Part shown: one piece after another, positions 13,601 to 15,840 of the stretch
Layout of the letters: each line of letters opens with the position of its first letter
Numbering within the stretch: position 1 is the first letter of the stretch
From: Porphyromonadaceae bacterium
Lineage (GTDB): Bacteria > Bacteroidota > Bacteroidia > Bacteroidales > Paludibacteraceae
Direction: 5' to 3'
DNA: 15,840 bases
Assembly (NCBI GenBank): GCA_905372605.1
Contig: CAJPPQ010000014.1
Span: forward strand, 1-15,840
Position numbers and translations under genes: made by a program
The notes under the pieces: model-generated
Database searches by the model: none
What the model was told of the DNA's origin: nothing
The model's input: the letters and a program-made list of their open reading frames with translations, nothing else

Positions 13601-15814
13601 CACGTTGTAAAACGGATCCGCTGCAACAACAGAAGGCAACGTATTCTCGCTGGGTATCTTACTCCAGCATTCGGGTATATCGCCCACACTTGTGTTTTTG
13701 AAATCTTCTTCGACGGTATAGATATACTCGCATGCAGTAGTGAACCTCAACGGTTCGAACGACCATTCGCTGTAAACACCGCCGGAACACTTACTGCGCA
13801 TCCAGAGCTTATACTCTTGCTGAGGAGTAAGTCCCGTAACGTTTATAGTACTGCTACCAATAGTATTGACGGGAGTAAGTAACGACGGGTCGGTTGCCGT
13901 TGCGGCAGCACATACATACTGAGCCTCAGTAACTCCTGAAGGTAGTACGTAAGCAATCACAGCCGAATCGGGAGCAATAAGTGTAGCCTTCAACTTATAT
14001 GGAGGATGGCAAGCGGGAGCTTGTTTTACAGATACTGAGTCTAACCAATAGTAATGGTGTTTGGCGAATACCTCTTCGCCCACACCGCCATACCTGAATG
14101 CTATGTATCGGTTGCTGCCATCGTCGGCAACATCGGTAAAGAGTACGTGTTTATAAACCATCTTTTTCAGAGAAGACTCATCGTCGTTGAATGAAGCTAC
14201 AGGTACAAATGTACGTGCATCTGTATTGTCGGTCATATAACCCACTTGAAAGGTACCCGAAAGACTGCCCTCTTTGTTTAATAAGAAATCGACCTGTAAA
14301 GTATTGAGTGGTACTCCGAAGGGAGGTAGTACCAAATAAGCCGAGTCCGACTCACCGAATTTTACGGCGTTTGTAAATACTCCGCTTGTAGTATCTCTAC
14401 CTACTACCGAAGGGAATGTAGTATGGGAAGATATCTTACTCCAGCAAGTTGGCAGAGAGCCGACACTAATCGAATCGAATTGTTCTCGAAGGTTTATCGT
14501 CCCTGTCAGATAGACACATTTGGTCTTGAACGAAACGGTAGACCACTCGCTATACTCGCCGCCCAAGCAGTCGGCTTTTATTCTTACATAATAAACGGTA
14601 TTGTCAGTAAGCCCCGACAGACTCAACGACGGCGTACCCGTTACCGTCTGCGACACTGCCCCTACGAATGTAGACGAAGTGGAATACTCTACTGCCCACG
14701 ACGAGGCAAAGCCCGTCTCTGTCCACGACAAGTTGGCGGAAGTAGCTGTGATACCAGATAAGGCGATATCTTTAGGTGCCGAGCAATCGGTCGAGGGCAA
14801 TATCATCGCCCCATGTACTTCGTCTAAGAAGATATTAATACCATTCGTATCCAACACCTGAAACGCAACATAGACCATACTGCCGGCATAGGGCGACAGA
14901 TCGACTTTATATCGAGTCCAATTTTTTGAGATGTTTTTACCTCGCACTGTCAAGGCAGTGGTAGCGAAATCGGCTATATCGGCAGATGCCTTCGATACCT
15001 TTACGTGTACTACGGTAGGCTCGTTTGTGTACTTATTCTCTGTTTTCAGACTGAAAGTAAGGCTATCGCCGACAGCGGGAAACATTCGGGGAGTGATAAG
15101 CCAATTCTCCGTCCCGAACTCACCTCCGTAGTTTACACGAGCACATGCCTTATCTATGGGTGTATACGATTTATTTCTTATCCACTCGTTGCTTCCTTTG
15201 AGCCGTTTCTTAGTCCAGCCTTCGGGAGGGAAGGTCTCTGACTCGAATCCTTCCGATAAGAGAGTACCTCCGTTTGTAGTTTGTACCTTGAGGTTGTCGA
15301 CAAACACACGACTTTCGATACCGCTACCGACGATGGCAGACACCGTTATCGCCGTCGGAGTGGGCAGAGCATTGAATACGGCATTGTATCGCACCATATC
15401 GGCAGCCGATAGAGGCCAACCGTGTGCCATAGCGGGTAGGTCGACCGTATCGCTTTGAGTGCCATAAGTTACGACAATTCGGGCAGGTAAGGGTGTCGCT
15501 GCTGTCCAAACGGCAGCGTCGAACGACACTTTCAAGAAACGAGCCGTACCCGCAACGACAGGTTGCGTAGTAAAGCCGCCATCATTACCGTCGTCGCCAA
15601 GACGAACCGCTCCGCCCGCTTGGTACGCTCTGCTTACCGAAGCAATCCCCTGCAATGCACTTGCAGAGGCTGCCGTGGAGCTTCCCGTCGCCGAGAGCAT
15701 ATCGCCCGACGTGAGGGCGGCGAAGTCTTGGACATAGGGTAATGTTACATTCTGTGCCCGCAGTCCGAAGACCGTGCAGAGCACGAAACACATTAAAAGA
15801 GTAATCTTTCTCAT
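7391..15814 (-). CDS. Giant multidomain T9SS-secreted surface protein (adhesin-like)
   Basis: Secreted 2807-residue beta-rich protein, probably attached to the cell surface through the type IX pathway. A signal peptide (1-21, ending LRAQ) is followed by two jelly-roll domains; the second (about 180-343) has the cleaved-adhesin/choice-of-anchor-J hallmarks EGFESETFPPEGW and NWLITPRM. Next come FN3 (344-432), four tandem ~260-residue modules (433-1467), a GEVED-like domain (1468-1618), FN3 (1619-1711), jelly roll (1712-1901), FN3 (1902-1989), a fifth module (1990-2249), another cleaved-adhesin-like domain (2250-2443), three FN3-like repeats (2444-2716) and a T9SS type A sorting domain (2717-2807). 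I see no protease or glycosidase motif, so adhesion or matrix building is the likelier role. Base composition looks more GC-rich than in the export genes. The start ATG lies 26 bases from the window edge, so its promoter is not visible. Confidence 0.9.
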   Translation of the reverse strand: MRKITLLMCFVLCTVFGLRAQNVTLPYVQDFAALTSGDMLSATGSSTAASASALQGIASVSRAYQAGGAVRLGDDGNDGGFTTQPVVAGTARFLKVSFDAAVWTAATPLPARIVVTYGTQSDTVDLPAMAHGWPLSAADMVRYNAVFNALPTPTAITVSAIVGSGIESRVFVDNLKVQTTNGGTLLSEGFESETFPPEGWTKKRLKGSNEWIRNKSYTPIDKACARVNYGGEFGTENWLITPRMFPAVGDSLTFSLKTENKYTNEPTVVHVKVSKASADIADFATTALTVRGKNISKNWTRYKVDLSPYAGSMVYVAFQVLDTNGINIFLDEVHGAMILPSTDCSAPKDIALSGITATSANLSWTETGFASSWAVEYSTSSTFVGAVSQTVTGTPSLSLSGLTDNTVYYVRIKADCLGGEYSEWSTVSFKTKCVYLTGTINLREQFDSISVGSLPTCWSKISSHTTFPSVVGRDTTSGVFTNAVKFGESDSAYLVLPPFGVPLNTLQVDFLLNKEGSLSGTFQVGYMTDNTDARTFVPVASFNDDESSLKKMVYKHVLFTDVADDGSNRYIAFRYGGVGEEVFAKHHYYWLDSVSVKQAPACHPPYKLKATLIAPDSAVIAYVLPSGVTEAQYVCAAATATDPSLLTPVNTIGSSTINVTGLTPQQEYKLWMRSKCSGGVYSEWSFEPLRFTTACEYIYTVEEDFKNTSVGDIPECWSKIPSENTLPSVVAADPFYNVKSKAIKFGDTNGQCLVLPRFAVPLKTLQLDFMLNRSDVRSCTFQVGYMTDPTDASTFEAVASFKNNVYKRMLPKRVFFDNVADGNIRYIAFRYGSVGGETFQYNSYCWLDSIRVQAAPSCLPPTGEKVVFVASDSVVIAYKSNAATTRYVYGLANVTDPSTLPVNTVDGDTIRLSGLTPNTTYRVWLQSDCGSGNISEWSFEPLTFTTLCGSISTLSEDFDDISDNYMPDCWTRIPAKNMLPAVVSPEYGLTSKAMKFGSLNSLYLVLPRFSVPLNTLQLDFTLDREGENSGTFQVGYMTNPTDSNTFVPVASFDDRNAAIYKKMLRKQVFFSRVTDDGTNRYIAFRYGKVGQESFSPAYFYWIDSLSIQPAPSCIPPTKPKTISVGTDSAVISYLPSIATAQVQYVYKEVSDTRDLSTLTPHNAVGGTVKLSGLSQHTSYNIWLRSRCDSTDYSEWTINPHTFTTKCGDEASISEDFEVVAKDSIPACWRKISKSNKFPAVTDGLPQYGVPSKAIKFSSSAPQYLVLNKMRAALNTLQLSFDLNKEHYECGLLQVGYVTDPTDSNTFVPVASFDNGNNIRTMLPKTVYFNSVVDNGNNRYIAFRYGNVGNVSQNTSYAYFIDNISVERVPTCRVPTSLNVSVFSGATTDTAVVRFAHEPSATSWQYVLAKGVDVSTIPPDSISPITFATDNLKISSLEKDKDYTIWIRTVSCTPDTSSWAVALFSTKYCRPRPSSVSEKGITRVRYGVSRIVENSTGKEDGNYGDYSAMSGDVSRGDSARVAIKFSTQKNNKNNTRIFVDWNRDYDFDDPGETVYEGISEAASPTTLEASFLVPITTANGDYRMRIVGVTKGTRKPVPCYMDDLAAVEDYTLSVVDPLSCKFVKNIAVRNVTPSSADIVWTAGGSETSWAVVVSKAPLTVAQLDTTTSVTVSAASYSASSLTLKTRYYVYIRAVCSASDKSPWQSAEFTTKALSVQLPYDQDFSGATPEISVWSAEEDANKWIVGNAISNGGKSMYISKDNGVSAAYNDHKESHSMAYVTVDFDNSPKFAISFDWIGRGSDYESKEGGYWAQDYMMVYMVPDSTELPKTWSQEQSNWFKDVPGARTIGRKYLNRSRWTTVSDTLPSSYAGTKRKLIFMWLNDEGMYSAPTMAVDNISIVGYDCNTPSKVVLDTISTDLARIHWSKGGSETSWIIEYKKADAATWTSVTVSDTVYSFSGLDANTDYRVRIKAVCTGGNRYSAWLSYAFHTRCTAQAIGNTQIIYDFNSYLGKLPECWTRTLARQSSVITYPIVGKFEEYSRDTLLMFGGIATQIVATAEYIEDVSRVELEFDLIKESSLASGTMELGVLSNPYDSSTFVAVHDLSSLLTVDVETPQRFLLSLSTAPTGMHYIAFRQTITNSAYSGRYGIDNLNIHLVPTCLKPDGIIFNNTHNPSASTMEVNWTPGGSESEWVLQYKRTDSVKWTSVKVSGQPIYTIRNLSPQTRYEVRIRAVCQPNDSSFWTPIRRFDTQCAADTLPFVENFSGCSFSNFPPNSCWGRYTQSASQVFGGAALSNVGTEWTYSENGHGINNGGKARVNIVGTTLSAWLVTPPILLQSGSKLEFDIALTENGNGTPASGTRVDDKFMVIVSADGGDTWKQENATVWSNDSTGTYVFNDITNTVNHYSIDLSKYSGVVKIAFYAESSVTGNGNNDLHLDNIKVYKPHVTPPTVVTLDADNIGDNTATLHRRITEGTYPIDADGFYYKAASGSQWTPTTDSVVTGLIRGTKYQFYAYAQTNVDGNVQEYQGATLEFTTTGSASVHPTVETRPATNITPTSAMLHKAIVVDPSEPVLQQGWKWRKVGASVWTTTYDSLITGLEHSTEYEFYAYATTALRADGYNGSTLTFTTPAHTPPTVKTLDATAIGMYAAVLRKTVTAGTEPIVEQGWKYKKVGEVVWTQTTDGNLNGLGQNTEYEFYAYAVTSSYPMTKGETLKFRTLKSTSDLDAADYGVTIFPNPADNTAIVVVEGLTSAADITIVDASGRVVGRYRIVAGENSISLDVSSLVEGNYIVRILSDAIDKVEHLVIKKR
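7667..8487 (-). repeat. Three tandem ~90-residue FN3-like repeats
   Basis: Residues 2444-2716 hold three copies, each opening with PPTV or HPTV and a T-L/R-x-A segment. Each continues with a G-(W/F)-x-(Y/W)-(R/K)-K-like strand (for example QQGWKWRKVG and EQGWKYKKVG), then W-T-x-T and L-x-x-x-T-x-Y-x-F-Y-A-Y-A. The last two are the closest pair. They lack the Cys residues found in the other FN3 domains of this protein and form a stalk next to the sorting domain. Confidence 0.85.
9068..9847 (-). repeat. Adhesin module E (detached copy of the ~260-residue repeat)
   Basis: Residues 1990-2249 repeat the plan of modules A-D: an LPECW opening, an LEFDL strand, an ELGVLSNPYDSSTFVAV segment, HYIAFRQ, a DNLNI strand, then a Cys-led FN3 ending in Cys. 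It is much more diverged than A-D and is separated from them by about 520 residues of GEVED, FN3 and jelly-roll sequence. Confidence 0.8.
10961..11413 (-). other. GEVED-like domain (within the giant adhesin)
   Basis: Residues 1468-1618 contain RIFVDWNRDYDFDDPGE, an Asp-rich loop likely to bind calcium, then GDYRMRIVG, a PC residue pair and a closing AVEDYTLSVVD. This pattern is typical of the GEVED domain of Bacteroidota surface proteins and extracellular peptidases, with the family's G-E-V-E-D replaced here by A-A-V-E-D. It sits in the middle of the chain, directly after module D. Confidence 0.8.
11414..12199 (-). repeat. Adhesin module D
   Basis: Residues 1206-1467 form a jelly-roll plus FN3 unit: IPACWRKI, LQVGYVTDPTDSNTFVPVA, RYIAFRYGNVG, YFIDNISV, then a Cys-led FN3 of about 90 residues ending KYC. 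It carries short stretches nearly identical in DNA to module C. Confidence 0.88.
12200..12973 (-). repeat. Adhesin module C
   Basis: Residues 948-1205 form the third tandem unit: MPDCWTRI, LNTLQLDFTLDREGENSG, FQVGYMTNPTDSNTFVPVA, RYIAFRYGKVGQESF, YWIDSLSI, then a Cys-led FN3 ending TTKC. It shares most motifs with A and B. Confidence 0.9.
12974..13732 (-). repeat. Adhesin module B
   Basis: Residues 695-947 form the second and shortest tandem unit (253 residues): IPECWSKIPSENTLPSVV, LKTLQLDFMLNR, FQVGYMTDPTDASTFEAVA, RYIAFRYGSVGGETF, CWLDSIRV, then FN3 ending TTLC. Three extra Cys residues (in QCLVLP, SCTFQVG and YCWLD) are absent from the other copies. Confidence 0.9.
13733..14518 (-). repeat. 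Adhesin module A
   Basis: Residues 433-694 form the first tandem unit: LPTCWSKISSHTTFPSVV, LNTLQVDFLLNKEGSLSG, FQVGYMTDNTDARTFVPVA, RYIAFRYGGVGEEVF, YWLDSVSV, then a Cys-led FN3 (ACHPP) ending TTAC. It follows the canonical FN3 at 344-432. Confidence 0.9.
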
Positions 15815-15840
15815 GCTATAAAAAAATATTTTGAGTTATT

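Noticed and set aside
11414..14518. CRISPR array or mobile-element repeats.
   Set aside because: The repeats are ~780-base diverged coding modules within one continuous reading frame, with no short spacers and no transposase or terminal repeats.

Overview
The window looks like a chromosomal segment from a Bacteroidota bacterium, most likely order Bacteroidales. Three things point there: a secreted protein with a type IX secretion (T9SS) C-terminal sorting domain, promoter-like sites matching the Bacteroidota -7 box TAnnTTTG, and start codons without Shine-Dalgarno sequences. The genus cannot be fixed from sequence alone; a Porphyromonas/Tannerella-like organism would fit. Every gene I can support lies on the minus strand, so transcription runs from high to low coordinates. 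I see no RNA genes, insertion sequences or CRISPR arrays.

Right half (7391-15814): one giant gene encodes a 2807-residue secreted surface protein. It carries a signal peptide, jelly-roll (cleaved-adhesin/choice-of-anchor-J-like) domains, fibronectin III (FN3) domains, four tandem copies plus one detached copy of a ~260-residue module, a GEVED-like domain, three C-terminal FN3-like repeats and a type A T9SS sorting domain. A terminator-like hairpin follows it.

Middle (5191-7215): a tight four-gene operon of recR, a membrane protein of unknown function, a small cap-less HAD-family protein and a DUF4293-like membrane protein. Junctions are 0-15 bases, and a recognisable promoter lies in front of recR.

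Left part (95-5003): a small outer-membrane beta-barrel gene with its own promoter, then a 171-base intergenic region with two dyads. After that come two tandem OPX (Wza-like) lipoproteins and a Wzc-like chain-length regulator fused to a bacterial tyrosine (BY) kinase. The last three form an export and chain-length-control unit for a capsule or exopolysaccharide. No glycosyltransferases are visible; they may lie beyond the left edge, where another promoter points. The kinase ends in a Tyr-Gly tract encoded by a perfect 24-base tandem duplication.

No wholly new system is proven here. The best leads are the giant adhesin's modular architecture, the repeat-encoded tyrosine tail, the short paired OPX proteins beside a small barrel, and the dyad over the likely export promoter.
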